A stretch of 64,000 nt of DNA from NCBI RefSeq assembly GCF_013409575.1, contig NZ_JACCCY010000001.1:733501-797500 (forward strand), read 5' to 3'. The position numbers and the translations under genes are program-made. Each line of letters begins with the position of its first letter. The stretch's first letter is position 1. The DNA is from Macellibacteroides fermentans. GTDB lineage: Bacteria; Bacteroidota; Bacteroidia; Bacteroidales; Tannerellaceae. Under the pieces are notes generated by a model. That model searched no databases, was not told where the DNA came from, and was given only the letters and a program-made list of their open reading frames with translations. Below, in pieces: positions 26,249 through 36,193 of this stretch.

Positions 26249-26575
26249 ATGGACAAATATACTATCCGAAATGCTGTAGTCAGCGATGCCAATTCAATTT
26301 GCCAGATTTACAACCACTATGTACTAAATACGACCGTAACATTTGAAACATCAGCCGTAGCAACAGATGAAATGGAAAAGCGGATATACGAAGCTTTGTT
26401 TAAAAAATTAGATAAAGGTTCGCTGCACGCCATCATAGCCGGAGTTGCTCAACCAAACGAAGCTAGTGCTCGATTGCATGAACGTTTTGGTTTTGAAAAG
26501 GTGGCTCATTTCAAACAAACTGGTCGTAAGTTTAATCAATGGATCGACGTAGCTTACTGGGAAATCATTTTATAG
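26249..26575 (+). pseudogene. GNAT acetyltransferase with an internal deletion
   Basis: 108 aa; the family (phosphinothricin-acetyltransferase/MnaT-like) is normally about 160-170. The N-terminus (YTIRNAVVSDANSICQIYN, HYVLNTTVTFE) and C-terminus (HAIIAGVAQPNEASARLHER, FGFEKVAHFKQTGRK) align well with family members, but about 55 residues are missing between EMEKRI and YEALFKKL. The lost part holds the central beta strands and the acetyl-CoA pyrophosphate loop (Q/RxxGxG/A). The deletion is in frame, so a shortened protein could be made, but it should not bind acetyl-CoA. Start 26249 chosen because the longer frame covers the promoter box. Confidence 0.82.
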
Positions 26576-26595
26576 TTCACGAAGGTTGCTCCCTT

Positions 26596-27075
26596 TTAAA
26601 GTAACAAATCACTTTCACCGAAGGAAAGAGGCAGTAAATCTTCTGCCGATTCAAGGCAAAGAATCTCTTCTCTTCCGCATAATAAAAGCCTCACAGGCTG
26701 TTTATACCGATTCTCCACCTCTTTCATTACCTGCCGGCATCCGCCACAGGGTGAAATACGCTCCACTTGCTTACCTGCTGTTACTGCTGTTACAGCCAAC
26801 ACTTCAACTGGAATGCCCGGATAGTGTGATGATGCATAAAAAAGTGCCACACGTTCGGCACATAATCCTGATGGATAAGCGGCATTTTCCTGATTGCTGC
26901 CTGTTATAATCTGTCCGTTTGCAAGTAAAACAGCAGCTCCTACATTAAACTGAGAATAAGGAGCATATGCATTTTTTGCGACCTCGTAAGCAGCCTCGCA
27001 AAGGAGACGTTCCCTTGGAGACAATTCGTGAAGCGAACAGATGGTTATTGTTGTTTCTATCCGGTCTTTTCTCAT
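26596..27075 (-). CDS. cdd: Cytidine deaminase
   Basis: Cytosolic zinc enzyme of pyrimidine salvage, turning (deoxy)cytidine into (deoxy)uridine. 159 aa, the length of tetrameric CDAs. Zinc site: Cys72 and catalytic Glu74 in SGLCAERVALF, with Cys110 and Cys113 in SPCGGCRQ. Substrate loop NVGAAVL near residue 44. The gene is convergent with the GNAT remnant (20 bp between stops) and divergent from the glucosaminidase gene; a -7 box lies 20 bp upstream. Confidence 0.96.
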   Translation of the reverse strand: MRKDRIETTITICSLHELSPRERLLCEAAYEVAKNAYAPYSQFNVGAAVLLANGQIITGSNQENAAYPSGLCAERVALFYASSHYPGIPVEVLAVTAVTAGKQVERISPCGGCRQVMKEVENRYKQPVRLLLCGREEILCLESAEDLLPLSFGESDLLL

Positions 27076-27095
27076 AACTTGTACATTTACTCAAG

Positions 27096-27103
27096 CAAAT
27101 GTA
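27096..27103 (-). promoter_or_regulatory. cdd -7 box TACATTTG
   Basis: Plus-strand CAAATGTA, 20 bp upstream of the cdd start. Confidence 0.5.
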
Positions 27104-27125
27104 CTAAATTGTTTTTATAAAATTA

Positions 27126-27133
27126 TATCTTTG
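27126..27133 (+). promoter_or_regulatory. Glucosaminidase-gene -7 box TATCTTTG
   Basis: Exact match, 24 bp before the ATG at 27158; it lies inside the frame opened at 27041 and so rules out that start. Confidence 0.55.
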
Positions 27134-27157
27134 TCCGGAAATATAGATTGGCATATT

Positions 27158-28069
27158 ATGAGATTATTCGTACGTATCCTTCCCCTTCTACTTATTTTTA
27201 TTGGTATTGGCTCTGTACAGAGTTATGCTCAGCGTAAAAATTCGTCATACGAGGCATATATCAGCAAATACAGTAATCTAGCTATTGAGCATCAGAAAAA
27301 ATATAAAATACCAGCTAGCATCACCCTCTCCCAAGGATTGCTGGAGTCGGGAGCAGGTCAAAGCTCTCTTGCCCGTCAGTCCAACAACCACTTTGGAATC
27401 AAATGTCATTCGGACTGGCGTGGAGGCAGAGTATATCACGACGACGATTTACGTGGAGAGTGCTTTCGTAAATACGACCAGGTGGAAGATTCCTACACCG
27501 ATCATTCCAAATTTCTGGCTTTCAGGCCACGTTATGCCGTGCTTTTCGATCTGGATATCACCGACTATAAAGGATGGGCCAAAGGATTACAACAATGTGG
27601 CTACGCTACAGATAAGGCATATGCCAATAAATTAATCAAGGTAATCGAGGATTACGAACTTTATCGATACGATACTCATAAAGGCAGTCGTACATCCAAG
27701 GTCACTTCAAAGGAACAATTCCCTGTGGAAAAAATGACAATTTACAAAACACATGGTCTGATTTATGTGATTGCACGTGCAGGAGATTCATTCGAATCAA
27801 TTGCTCAAAATCTTGGATTTAAAGAAAAAGAACTTAGAAAATACAACGAGGTTCCGGAAGGATTTCCTTTACAAGCCGGTGATCTTGTATATCTTGAAAA
27901 AAAGAAGAAAAAAGCCGACAAACCATATTACGATCATGTAGTACAGGTTGGCGAGTCAATGCATAGTATTTCTCAGCAATATGGTATCCGTCTGAAAAGT
28001 TTGTACAAATTAAACAAGAAGGAAATGGAGTACGTACCTGAAGAAGGAGATGTGCTAAAACTTCGGTAA
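27158..28069 (+). CDS. Exported LysM glucosaminidase (peptidoglycan hydrolase)
   Basis: 303 aa from the ATG at 27158. Signal peptide ends at QSYAQ. Glucosaminidase domain (PF01832-type, about residues 30-180): ITLSQGLLESGAGQSSLARQ carries the catalytic Glu, followed by NHFGIKCH and the GYATDKAYANKL block. Two C-terminal LysM-like repeats (about 205-250, YVIARAGDSFESIAQNLG; and 262-303, HVVQVGESMHSISQQYG) should bind peptidoglycan. It likely cleaves the GlcNAc-MurNAc bond in remodelling or cell separation. It ends 41 bp before purM, which has its own -7 box. Confidence 0.92.
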   Translation: MRLFVRILPLLLIFIGIGSVQSYAQRKNSSYEAYISKYSNLAIEHQKKYKIPASITLSQGLLESGAGQSSLARQSNNHFGIKCHSDWRGGRVYHDDDLRGECFRKYDQVEDSYTDHSKFLAFRPRYAVLFDLDITDYKGWAKGLQQCGYATDKAYANKLIKVIEDYELYRYDTHKGSRTSKVTSKEQFPVEKMTIYKTHGLIYVIARAGDSFESIAQNLGFKEKELRKYNEVPEGFPLQAGDLVYLEKKKKKADKPYYDHVVQVGESMHSISQQYGIRLKSLYKLNKKEMEYVPEEGDVLKLR

Positions 28070-28084
28070 GTGTATAAATAATTG

Positions 28085-28092
28085 TATCTTTG
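28085..28092 (+). promoter_or_regulatory. purM -7 box TATCTTTG
   Basis: 19 bp before the ATG at 28111. The TTG at 28090 that opens the longest frame is the end of this box. Confidence 0.6.
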
Positions 28093-28110
28093 CAGCCAAA
28101 TTTATCTACA

Positions 28111-29277
28111 ATGAGTGATCAACGTTATAACCTAAGAGGTGTATCTGCCTCTAAAGAAGATGTTCATAATGCAATAAAGAACATTGACAAGGGTATATTC
28201 CCGAAAGCATTTTGCAAAATAATTCCAGATATTCTAGGTGGCGATCCGGCCTATTGCAACATCATGCATGCTGATGGTGCGGGTACCAAATCTTCGTTAG
28301 CATACATGTACTGGAAAGAAACAGGCGATCTGTCCGTATGGAAAGGAATAGCACAAGATGCGTTGATTATGAATATCGACGACCTGCTTTGTGTGGGTGC
28401 TGTTGACAATATACTGATTTCATCAACTATTGGTCGGAACAAATTACTTATACCGGGAGAAGTGATCTCTGCCATTATAAACGGCACGGATGAATTGCTG
28501 GCGGAATTACGTGAAATGGGTGTAGGTTGCTATGCCACAGGTGGCGAGACTGCCGATGTAGGCGATCTGGTACGCACCATCATTGTGGACAGTACAGTAA
28601 CCTGTCGAATGAAACGTGATGAAGTTATAGACAATAGCCACATCCAGGGTGGTGATGTTATTGTAGGGATGGCCTCATTCGGACAAGCAACTTACGAAAA
28701 AGAGTACAACGGAGGAACCGGAAGTAACGGACTGACTTCAGCTCGTCACGATGTATTTGCAAAATATCTTGCAGCTAAATATCCCGAAAGTTACGATGCT
28801 GCGGTACCTGAAGAGCTTGTATATTCAGGTGGATTGAAACTTACAGACATGATAGAAGAATTGGGTATTGATGCAGGCAAGCTAGTGCTCTCTCCTACCC
28901 GTACATATGCTCCTGTTATAAAAGTATTGCTTGACAAATTACGCCCGGCTATCCACGGCATGGTTCATTGTTCCGGAGGTGCGCAAACTAAAGTTATGCA
29001 CTTTGTAGAAAATAAACGCATTACAAAAAATAACTTATTTCCTGTTCCTCCATTGTTCCGGATTATTCAGGAACAGAGTAAAACGGACTGGAGCGAAATG
29101 TATAAAGTATTTAATATGGGGCACCGTATGGAGGTTTATATAGCTCCAGAACATGCTGATGAGGTTATTGCTGTGGCTAATTCTTTCGGAATTGAAGCCC
29201 GTGTAGTAGGTTTCGTTGAAGAAGCTTCCAAAAATGAATTGATTATCGAAAGCGAGAAAGGTCGCTTTGTATACTAA
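28111..29277 (+). CDS. purM: Phosphoribosylformylglycinamidine cyclo-ligase (AIR synthase)
   Basis: 388 aa, ATP-dependent ring closure of FGAM to AIR, step five of purine synthesis. The N-terminal AIRS domain shows DILGGDPAYCNIMHADGAGTK-like substrate region (here positions 50-70), NIDDLLCVGAVDN and the glycine-rich CYATGGETADVGDL; the C-terminal part has HCSGGAQTK and FNMGHRMEVYI. It is about 40 residues longer than E. coli PurM, as in other Bacteroidetes. Start 28111 replaces the TTG at 28090, which is part of the promoter. First gene of purM-prfA-pyrF, 9 bp before prfA. Confidence 0.93.
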   Translation: MSDQRYNLRGVSASKEDVHNAIKNIDKGIFPKAFCKIIPDILGGDPAYCNIMHADGAGTKSSLAYMYWKETGDLSVWKGIAQDALIMNIDDLLCVGAVDNILISSTIGRNKLLIPGEVISAIINGTDELLAELREMGVGCYATGGETADVGDLVRTIIVDSTVTCRMKRDEVIDNSHIQGGDVIVGMASFGQATYEKEYNGGTGSNGLTSARHDVFAKYLAAKYPESYDAAVPEELVYSGGLKLTDMIEELGIDAGKLVLSPTRTYAPVIKVLLDKLRPAIHGMVHCSGGAQTKVMHFVENKRITKNNLFPVPPLFRIIQEQSKTDWSEMYKVFNMGHRMEVYIAPEHADEVIAVANSFGIEARVVGFVEEASKNELIIESEKGRFVY

Positions 29278-29286
29278 ATAGAACCG

Positions 29287-30372
29287 ATGGCCGAAAGTAA
29301 CTTATTAGAAAGGTTAGATGGACTTGTCAGTCGTTTCGAAGAGGTTGGTACGTTGATAACCGACCCGGCAGTGATTGCCGATATGAAACGGTTTGTAAAA
29401 TTAAATAAAGAGTATCACGATCTTGAAAAGATTGTGGCTGCCCGTTCTGAATATATAAAGATGAAGGATGGGATTGAAGAAGCCAAAGAGATACTTGAAA
29501 ATGAACAGGATCCTGAAATGAAGGAAATCGCTAAAGAAGAACTGGAAATCTGTACAACCCGTATTCCGGTTTTGGAAGAGGAGATTAAACTTCTTCTTGT
29601 TCCTGCCGATCCGCAGGACGACAAGAATGCCATTGTTGAAATACGTGGAGGTACAGGTGGTGATGAAGCGGCTATTTTTGCAGGAGATCTGTATCGTATG
29701 TATGTTAAATACTGCGAAGGGAAAGGATGGAAAGTTTCTGTAAGTGATTACAGTGAAGGTACCAACGGAGGATACAAAGAGATTGTGTTTAATGTAACAG
29801 GTGAAGGGGTTTATGGGATTCTGAAATACGAATCGGGAGTGCACCGTGTTCAACGTGTACCGCAAACTGAAACCCAGGGTCGCGTACATACTTCGGCTGC
29901 AACAGTAGCTGTACTTCCTGAAGCCGATGAGTTCGATGTAGAGGTAAAGGAATCGGATATCCGCGTTGATACGTTTTGCTCTTCAGGTGCCGGCGGTCAA
30001 TCGGTAAATACAACCTATTCGGCCATTCGATTGGTACACATTCCTACGGGAATTACCGTTCAATGCCAGGACCAAAAATCGCAGCTTAAGAATAAGGCGA
30101 AAGCATTAATCGAATTAAGAAGCCGTATCTATAATATGGAATATCAGAAATATATTGATGAGATTGCTTCGAAACGAAAAACAATGGTTTCTTCGGGCGA
30201 CCGCTCTGCGAAGATCAGGACTTATAATTACCCGCAAGGGCGAGTTACCGATCATCGTATTAATCTTACATTGTACAATCTTTCGTCCATCATGGACGGT
30301 GAGATTCAAACCATCATCGATCAGCTGATTGTGGCAGAGAATGCCGAACGACTGAAAGAAGCCCAGTTATAA
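29287..30372 (+). CDS. prfA: Peptide chain release factor 1
   Basis: 361 aa, reads UAA/UAG stops and triggers peptide release. N-terminal coiled coil (about 1-110), the stop-recognition PxT tripeptide P192-Q-T194 in [10 protein letters not shown], and the universal GGQ at 236-238 ([18 protein letters not shown]) whose Gln is usually methylated. Full length, no frameshift signal such as that known for RF2. Middle gene of the purM-prfA-pyrF operon: 9 bp after purM, 21 bp before pyrF. Confidence 0.98.
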   Translation: MAESNLLERLDGLVSRFEEVGTLITDPAVIADMKRFVKLNKEYHDLEKIVAARSEYIKMKDGIEEAKEILENEQDPEMKEIAKEELEICTTRIPVLEEEIKLLLVPADPQDDKNAIVEIRGGTGGDEAAIFAGDLYRMYVKYCEGKGWKVSVSDYSEGTNGGYKEIVFNVTGEGVYGILKYESGVHRVQRVPQTETQGRVHTSAATVAVLPEADEFDVEVKESDIRVDTFCSSGAGGQSVNTTYSAIRLVHIPTGITVQCQDQKSQLKNKAKALIELRSRIYNMEYQKYIDEIASKRKTMVSSGDRSAKIRTYNYPQGRVTDHRINLTLYNLSSIMDGEIQTIIDQLIVAENAERLKEAQL

Positions 30373-30393
30373 AAGATAATAGAATTAAAAAGG

Positions 30394-31230
30394 ATGAACA
30401 AACAACAGCTATTTGAAAATATTCAGAAAAAGAAGTCTTTCCTTTGCGTGGGTTTAGATACGGATATAAAGAAAATCCCGCAGCATTTGCTGACAGAAGA
30501 GGATCCCATTTTCGCGTTCAATAAAGCGATAATTGACTCAACAGCTCCGTATTGTGTTGCTTATAAACCGAACCTGGCTTTTTATGAAAGTCTGGGTGTT
30601 CCGGGATTAATGGCTTTCGAGAAAACAGTTGCTTACCTGAAAGCGAATTACCCTGACCAATTTATTATTGCAGATGCAAAACGAGGAGATATTGGAAATA
30701 CATCGGAAATGTATGCTCGTTCGTTTTTCGACTATATGAAGGTGGATGCTGTAACAGTAGCTCCTTACATGGGTGAAGACAGTGTGAAGCCTTTTTTAAT
30801 CTACCCGGAAAGTTGGGTTATTCTGCTTGCACTTACTTCCAATAAAGGTTCACAAGATTTTCAGTTTACTGAAGATGTAAATGGTGTGCGCTTGTTTGAA
30901 AAAGTGCTTAAAAAGTCGCAGGAGTGGGCTTCAGACGAACAAATGATGTATGTAGTAGGAGCCACGCAAGGTAAAATGTTTTTGGAAATCAGAAAGCATG
31001 CACCGAACCATTTTTTACTGGTTCCCGGGGTTGGCGCTCAGGGTGGAAGTCTTAAAGAAGTTGCCCAATACGGCATGAACGACCAATGCGGATTGTTAGT
31101 AAATTCATCACGCGCAATCATTTACGCTGACAATACTCCGGCATTTGCAGAAGTCGCGGCAGTTGCTGCACGTGAAGTGCAGGAAGAAATGGCTATCTAC
31201 CTTCTCGAAAAAGGCATTATAAAGGCTTAA
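30394..31230 (+). CDS. pyrF: Orotidine 5'-phosphate decarboxylase
   Basis: 278 aa, last step of UMP synthesis. Longer than the E. coli type; belongs to the second PyrF subfamily. Catalytic Asp-Lys-x-x-Asp is visible as D94-A-K96-R-G-D99 in [18 protein letters not shown]; substrate loops [14 protein letters not shown] near residue 16 and [13 protein letters not shown] near 212. Third gene of the purM-prfA-pyrF unit, which links nucleotide synthesis and translation termination only by co-transcription. Confidence 0.97.
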   Translation: MNKQQLFENIQKKKSFLCVGLDTDIKKIPQHLLTEEDPIFAFNKAIIDSTAPYCVAYKPNLAFYESLGVPGLMAFEKTVAYLKANYPDQFIIADAKRGDIGNTSEMYARSFFDYMKVDAVTVAPYMGEDSVKPFLIYPESWVILLALTSNKGSQDFQFTEDVNGVRLFEKVLKKSQEWASDEQMMYVVGATQGKMFLEIRKHAPNHFLLVPGVGAQGGSLKEVAQYGMNDQCGLLVNSSRAIIYADNTPAFAEVAAVAAREVQEEMAIYLLEKGIIKA

Positions 31231-31266
31231 TAGCAACTAAAAAATAGGTACTTTAAAATATTTTTA

Positions 31267-31274
31267 TAATTTTG
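31267..31274 (+). promoter_or_regulatory. lpxD -7 box TAATTTTG
   Basis: Exact TAnnTTTG match; the longest lpxD frame opens at the overlapping 31272, so the ATG at 31338 is preferred. Confidence 0.55.
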
Positions 31275-31337
31275 TCGGCTTTACCTCTGGAGACAGAGGT
31301 GAATCTGCAACGGTTTAAAATCGCAAACATATATAAA

Positions 31338-32384
31338 ATGGAGTTTACAGCCCAACAAATCGCGAGCTTTCTTAATGGAACCGTATCGGGAGACCCGGAG
31401 GTTAAGGTTAATAATTTTTCTAAAATTGAAGCCGGAAAACCGGGCACATTGACGTTTTTAGCAAATCCTAAATACGAACATCATATCTATTCGACTGAAG
31501 CAAGCATTGTTTTGGTAAACAATGATTTCACTCCATCGGAACCTGTAAGAGCAACGTTGATAAAAGTTTCAAATGCCTATGCAGCACTAGCGATGTTATT
31601 AAACATGGTAGAACAGGCCAAACCAAAGAAAATTGGCGTAGACTCTTCTGCATGTATTTCAGCTACGGCAATAGTTGGATCTGACTGCTATATTGGAAAC
31701 TTTGCTTATATTGGTGAAAATGTTGTTATCGGAAACAATAGCAAAATTTATCCTTATGCTTATGTTGGCGATGGTGTAAAAATTGGAGATAATACAATCG
31801 TTTATCCACATGTAACCATTTATGAAGGATGTATAGTAGGAAGCCGATGTATTCTACATGCAGGATCAGTAATCGGAGCCGATGGTTTTGGGTTCGCTCC
31901 CGAAGGAGAAAAATACAATAAAATTCCTCAATTGGGAAATGTTATATTAGAAGACGATGTTGAGATCGGAGCAAATACTACCATTGACCGTGCAGTGATG
32001 GATTCAACCATTATCCGTCGTGGTGTGAAGCTGGATAATCTCGTTCAGATTGCGCACAATGTTGAAATTGGCGAAAATACTGTCATGGCTGCTCAGGTTG
32101 GTATTGCAGGATCGGCTAAGGTAGGAAAACATTGTATGTTTGGCGGTCAGGTTGGCATTGCTGGTCATATCACTATTCCTGATAAAGTTAACTTTGGAGC
32201 TCAGGCGGGTACGCTGGGCACCGGAATCAAAGAAGGTGAAACCTATTTAGGTTCTCCAGCCTTCCCTGTCAAAGATTTCATGCGTTCGTCTGTTATTTTT
32301 CCAAAACTACCGGAATTATACCGCACAATTGGCCAAATGCAGCGTGAAATTGAACAATTAAAAAAAGAAATTACAAATAAATAA
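31338..32384 (+). CDS. lpxD: UDP-3-O-acylglucosamine N-acyltransferase
   Basis: 348 aa, adds the N-linked 3-hydroxyacyl chain in lipid A synthesis. N-terminal uridine-binding domain (about 1-100), then a left-handed beta-helix of hexapeptide repeats ([20 protein letters not shown] and on) with the catalytic His in the [12 protein letters not shown] turn, and a C-terminal coiled coil ([15 protein letters not shown]). Start 31338 gives the conserved [14 protein letters not shown]; the longer frame begins in the promoter. First of lpxD-lpxC/fabZ-lpxA; 8 bp to the next gene. Confidence 0.96.
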   Translation: MEFTAQQIASFLNGTVSGDPEVKVNNFSKIEAGKPGTLTFLANPKYEHHIYSTEASIVLVNNDFTPSEPVRATLIKVSNAYAALAMLLNMVEQAKPKKIGVDSSACISATAIVGSDCYIGNFAYIGENVVIGNNSKIYPYAYVGDGVKIGDNTIVYPHVTIYEGCIVGSRCILHAGSVIGADGFGFAPEGEKYNKIPQLGNVILEDDVEIGANTTIDRAVMDSTIIRRGVKLDNLVQIAHNVEIGENTVMAAQVGIAGSAKVGKHCMFGGQVGIAGHITIPDKVNFGAQAGTLGTGIKEGETYLGSPAFPVKDFMRSSVIFPKLPELYRTIGQMQREIEQLKKEITNK

Positions 32385-32392
32385 ATATTCTT

Positions 32393-33778
32393 ATGCAGAA
32401 ACAAAAAACGCTTCAGCAAAGTTTTTCTTTGCAAGGTAAAGGTTTGCATACCGGATTGGATATCAACATTACTTTTAATCCTGCTCCGGAAAATCACGGC
32501 TATAAAATTAAACGTGTTGATCTGGAAGCTCAGCCTACTCTAGATGCTTTGGCAGAAAACGTAGCCGGAACACAGAGAGGTACTGTTATATCTAAAAATG
32601 GCGTTCAGGTTAGCACTATTGAGCATGCTATGGCTGCTTTATATGCTTTCGAAATTGACAACTGCCTTATTGAAGTGGATGCTCCAGAATTCCCTATCCT
32701 TGACGGAAGCTCTCGCTTCTATACGGAAGAAATTATGCGAGTGGGTGTTTGTGAACAAAACGCTCCTAAGGATTATTACATTGTAAAACACAAGATTGAG
32801 GTGAAGGACGAAGCTACAGGTTCGTCTCTGATTATTCTTCCGGATGATAAGTTCAGCATCAACGCCCTTATTTCATTCGATTCACCTGTATTGCCGAATC
32901 AGTTTGCAACGATGAACGACATACGTGAGTTTCCGACCGAACTTGCTGCAGCTCGTACGTTTGTATTTGTTCGCGAAGTTGAAGCATTACTTCAAAACAA
33001 CCTGATTAAAGGCGGCGATCTGGACAATGCAATTGTTATATATGATCAAAAAACGACACAGGATTCATTAGACAAACTGGCTGATGCTGTTGGAATTCCA
33101 CACAAGCACATCGATGAACTTGGTTATGTAAATAACAAACCATTGGTATTTGATAATGAGCCTGCCCGTCACAAAATACTTGACATCATGGGAGACCTGG
33201 CGCTGATTGGTAAGCCAATAAAAGGTCACATCATTGCCACTCGTCCGGGTCATAAGATCAACAACCAATTGGCTCGTATGATTCGCAAAGATATTAAGCT
33301 GAACGAGGTACAAGCTCCTGTCTACAAGCCTGGTTGCACTCCCATTATGGATATCAACCGTATTAAGCAACTGCTGCCACACCGTTATCCATTCCTTATG
33401 GTTGACAAAATCATAGAGATTGGCTCCAATCATATTGTCGGCGTTAAAAATGTTTCCGTAAACGAACCATTCTTCCAAGGTCACTTCCCCGAAGAGCCAG
33501 TTATGCCAGGCGTATTACAGATTGAAGCAATGGCGCAGACCGGTGGTCTGTTAGTACTTAATTCCGTAGAGGAACCTCATCGCTACTCCACTTATTTTCT
33601 TAAAATAGATAACGTAAAATTCCGTCAAAAGGTTGTACCTGGCGATACTCTGATTTTCCGACTCGAGTTTATGTCAGAGATCAGACGCGGATGCGCTTTA
33701 ATGAAAGGATTGGCATTTGTAGACGAAAAGGTAGTTTGTGAAGCCGAATTTATGGCACAAATCATTAAGAATAAATAA
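32393..33778 (+). CDS. lpxC-fabZ: Fused LpxC deacetylase / FabZ 3-hydroxyacyl-ACP dehydratase
   Basis: 461 aa, two enzymes in one chain, the usual form in Bacteroidetes. Residues 1 to about 310 are LpxC, the committed zinc deacetylase of lipid A synthesis, with zinc ligands in STIEHAMAAL and in EPARHKILDIMGD, and the RPGHKINNQLA end. Residues about 318-461 are FabZ, with the catalytic His in LLPHRYPFLMVDK and Glu in GHFPEEPVMPGVLQIEAMAQ. The fusion couples the enzyme that starts lipid A synthesis to one that makes fatty acids. It lies 8 bp after lpxD and 12 bp before lpxA. Confidence 0.98.
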   Translation: MQKQKTLQQSFSLQGKGLHTGLDINITFNPAPENHGYKIKRVDLEAQPTLDALAENVAGTQRGTVISKNGVQVSTIEHAMAALYAFEIDNCLIEVDAPEFPILDGSSRFYTEEIMRVGVCEQNAPKDYYIVKHKIEVKDEATGSSLIILPDDKFSINALISFDSPVLPNQFATMNDIREFPTELAAARTFVFVREVEALLQNNLIKGGDLDNAIVIYDQKTTQDSLDKLADAVGIPHKHIDELGYVNNKPLVFDNEPARHKILDIMGDLALIGKPIKGHIIATRPGHKINNQLARMIRKDIKLNEVQAPVYKPGCTPIMDINRIKQLLPHRYPFLMVDKIIEIGSNHIVGVKNVSVNEPFFQGHFPEEPVMPGVLQIEAMAQTGGLLVLNSVEEPHRYSTYFLKIDNVKFRQKVVPGDTLIFRLEFMSEIRRGCALMKGLAFVDEKVVCEAEFMAQIIKNK

Positions 33779-33790
33779 ATTACGAAGATA

Positions 33791-34573
33791 ATGAATCAAC
33801 ACCCATTAGCTAGTGTTCATCCTGAAGCAAAGATTGGAGAGAACGTTACAATAGATCCGTTTGCAGTGATTGAGAAAGATGTTGTAATCAGGGATAACTG
33901 TCATATCTTCTCACATGCAGTTATTTTGGACGGAGCTCGCATCGGTTCAAATTGCAAAATATTTCCAGGAGCAGTCATTTCGGGTATTCCCCAAGACCTT
34001 AAATTTGCCGGTGAAATTACTACGGCTGAGATTGGCAACAATACAACTATACGCGAATGCGTAACAATTAACAGGGGAACCAAAGCTAAAGGTAAGACTG
34101 TTGTTGGGAACGACTGCCTCATCATGGCATATGCGCACGTGGCGCACGACTGTATTCTAAAAGATCATATTATTATCGGTAATGCAACCCAGATAGCCGG
34201 AGAGGTAGAGATAGACGATTTTGCTATTGTGAGCGGAGGTACATTGGTACACCAGTTTACCCGTATTTCTAAACATGTTATGATTCAGGGTGGATCTCGC
34301 GTTGGAAAAGATATCCCTCCTTATACACTGATAGGCAGGGATCCTATCGCCTATTGTGGTATTAATATTGTTGGTCTTCGCCGTCGTGGATACACAAACG
34401 ATCAGGTGTTTCTGATTCAGGATATATACCGTACATTATATACCCGTGGGTTGAACAACAGTGATGCTATCAATTGCATTGAAAGCGAATATGAACCGAG
34501 CATTGAGCGTGATTTAATTCTAGGATTCATAAAATCTTCGAGTAGAGGAATTGTTAGAGGTTCAATGGATTAA
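33791..34573 (+). CDS. lpxA: UDP-N-acetylglucosamine acyltransferase
   Basis: 260 aa; adds the first O-linked hydroxyacyl chain to UDP-GlcNAc. Left-handed beta-helix with hexapeptide repeats from residue 5 (VHPEAKIGENVTIDPFAVIE) to about 190, catalytic His in MAYAHVAHDC, GGTLVHQFTRI segment, and a C-terminal helical domain (NIVGLRRRGYTNDQVFLIQD). Last gene of the lipid A operon; followed by a strong terminator. Confidence 0.98.
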   Translation: MNQHPLASVHPEAKIGENVTIDPFAVIEKDVVIRDNCHIFSHAVILDGARIGSNCKIFPGAVISGIPQDLKFAGEITTAEIGNNTTIRECVTINRGTKAKGKTVVGNDCLIMAYAHVAHDCILKDHIIIGNATQIAGEVEIDDFAIVSGGTLVHQFTRISKHVMIQGGSRVGKDIPPYTLIGRDPIAYCGINIVGLRRRGYTNDQVFLIQDIYRTLYTRGLNNSDAINCIESEYEPSIERDLILGFIKSSSRGIVRGSMD

Positions 34574-34596
34574 CCGGAGCAGTTATATAAAAAACG

Positions 34597-34627
34597 AAAG
34601 CTGTCTCCCTATGGGAGGCAGCTTTTT
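34597..34627 (+). terminator. Terminator of the lpx operon
   Basis: AAAGCTGTCTCCC and GGGAGGCAGCTTT (one G-T pair), 3-nt loop, then a run of seven T. Confidence 0.92.
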
Positions 34628-34662
34628 TTATGTCATATATAGAGGGATTTAATATTTTTTAC

Positions 34663-34670
34663 TACTTTTG
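34663..34670 (+). promoter_or_regulatory. -7 box TACTTTTG upstream of the pRiA4b-like gene
   Basis: 25 bp before the ATG at 34695; the TTG at 34668 is part of this box and is not a start codon. Confidence 0.6.
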
Positions 34671-34694
34671 AACCAACAAAAAACAACTACAATT

Positions 34695-35255
34695 ATGTTA
34701 TTCAGATTTCTTATCCTGTCAGACGAAGTTGATGACTTCAAACGTGAAATTAAGATAGATTCGGAAGCGACTTTTCTTGATTTGCACAATGCCATTCTGG
34801 ATTCTGTCGGATACACAAAAGATCAGATGTGTTCATTCTTTATTTGTGAAGACGACTGGAGCAAAAAAACAGAAATTACGCTGGTTGAAATGGATACAGC
34901 TTCGGAAGAAGACAACTATATAATGGAAGATACACGCTTAGAAGAGTTACTCGAAGACGAACATCAGAAACTCCTCTACGTATTCGATTATATGACCGAA
35001 AGAGCCTTCTTCATGGAGTTAAGGGAAATTATCCCGGGAAAAGATATGGACAAACCGGAATGCTCGATATCTCTTGGTAATCCTCCGGTACAGATTATGT
35101 CTTTTGATGATTTTACACCTAAAGCAGGTGGAACACAGGATTTAGGAGAAGATTTCTACGGAGATTCAGAATTCGACATCGACGAGTTAGATAAAGAAGG
35201 CTTCGACGGACTAGAAGGTCCGATGGAAAATCCGTTTGACGATGAGCGCTTTTGA
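34695..35255 (+). CDS. Plasmid pRiA4b ORF-3-like (PF07929) protein
   Basis: 186 aa from the ATG at 34695; the earlier TTG is in the promoter. N-terminal two thirds match the pRiA4b ORF-3 fold: [12 protein letters not shown], then [26 protein letters not shown], and [17 protein letters not shown]. The C-terminus is very acidic ([20 protein letters not shown]). The family is named after plasmid and IS1096 passenger genes, but here it is a stable chromosomal gene of unknown function. Its stop TGA overlaps the miaA ATG by one base, so the two are co-translated. Confidence 0.85.
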   Translation: MLFRFLILSDEVDDFKREIKIDSEATFLDLHNAILDSVGYTKDQMCSFFICEDDWSKKTEITLVEMDTASEEDNYIMEDTRLEELLEDEHQKLLYVFDYMTERAFFMELREIIPGKDMDKPECSISLGNPPVQIMSFDDFTPKAGGTQDLGEDFYGDSEFDIDELDKEGFDGLEGPMENPFDDERF

Positions 35256-36166
35256 TGAATACGCTTATTGTTTTACTGGGGCCGACCGGAGTTGGTAAGA
35301 CGGAACTTAGCCTACGTGTGGCATCACATGTAGGCAGTCCTATTATTTCGGCAGATTCCCGTCAGTTGTACAAAGAACTTGTAATAGGAACGGCAGCTCC
35401 CACAGCCGAACAGCTCGCCCGTATTAAACATTATTTTGTCGGCACACTTTCTCTCACCGATTATTACAATGCCAGTCAGTTTGAAGAAGAGGTTCTGTTA
35501 TGCCTGGAGAATCTTTTCCAGTCTACATCCAATGTTGTAATGACCGGAGGCTCCATGATGTACATTGATGCTGTTTGCAATGGTATCGACGAACTTCCAA
35601 CTGTTAGTCAGGAGATCCGGACTAACCTGATGAAGCGTTTTGAAGTTGAAGGATTGGATCCGATTCGGGAAGACTTAAAGCGACTGGATCCTCAACATTA
35701 CAACGAGGTGGATCTCAACAATTACAAACGAGTGATCCACGCCCTTGAAATATGTTTAATGACAGGAAGACCCTATTCTGAACTACGTACAAATACAAAA
35801 AAAACACGTCCTTTTCGCATTATAAAAATCGGACTGACCCGCGATCGGGAAGAACTCTGCGACCGTATCAATGCCCGGGTTGATCAGATGATGCGCGATG
35901 GACTACTGGAAGAAGCCCGGCATGTATATCCTTACAAACATCTCAATTCACTTAATACTGTTGGATATAAGGAGATGTTTAATTACCTTGACGGTGAATG
36001 GCCTTTGGATTTTGCAATTGAGAAAATAAAACGTAATAGCCGTGTGTATGCCAGAAAGCAGATGACTTGGTTTAAGCGTGATAAAGAAATCAACTGGTTT
36101 CATCCGGACAACATAGAAGGCATATTAACTTTCCTGGACGAACAACTAAATCGTCCTGAATTATAA
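35255..36166 (+). CDS. miaA: tRNA dimethylallyltransferase
   Basis: 303 aa. Transfers a dimethylallyl group to A37 of tRNAs reading U-starting codons. P-loop [11 protein letters not shown] (residues 8-18), [11 protein letters not shown] (catalytic Asp and substrate site), [13 protein letters not shown], and the C-terminal [17 protein letters not shown]. The ATG at 35255 was preferred over a TTG one codon earlier; it overlaps the previous stop as TGATG. Bacteroidetes often carry two MiaA copies; only one is here. Confidence 0.97.
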   Translation: MNTLIVLLGPTGVGKTELSLRVASHVGSPIISADSRQLYKELVIGTAAPTAEQLARIKHYFVGTLSLTDYYNASQFEEEVLLCLENLFQSTSNVVMTGGSMMYIDAVCNGIDELPTVSQEIRTNLMKRFEVEGLDPIREDLKRLDPQHYNEVDLNNYKRVIHALEICLMTGRPYSELRTNTKKTRPFRIIKIGLTRDREELCDRINARVDQMMRDGLLEEARHVYPYKHLNSLNTVGYKEMFNYLDGEWPLDFAIEKIKRNSRVYARKQMTWFKRDKEINWFHPDNIEGILTFLDEQLNRPEL

Positions 36167-36193
36167 CAATTATAAATATAAAAATAAGTGAGA

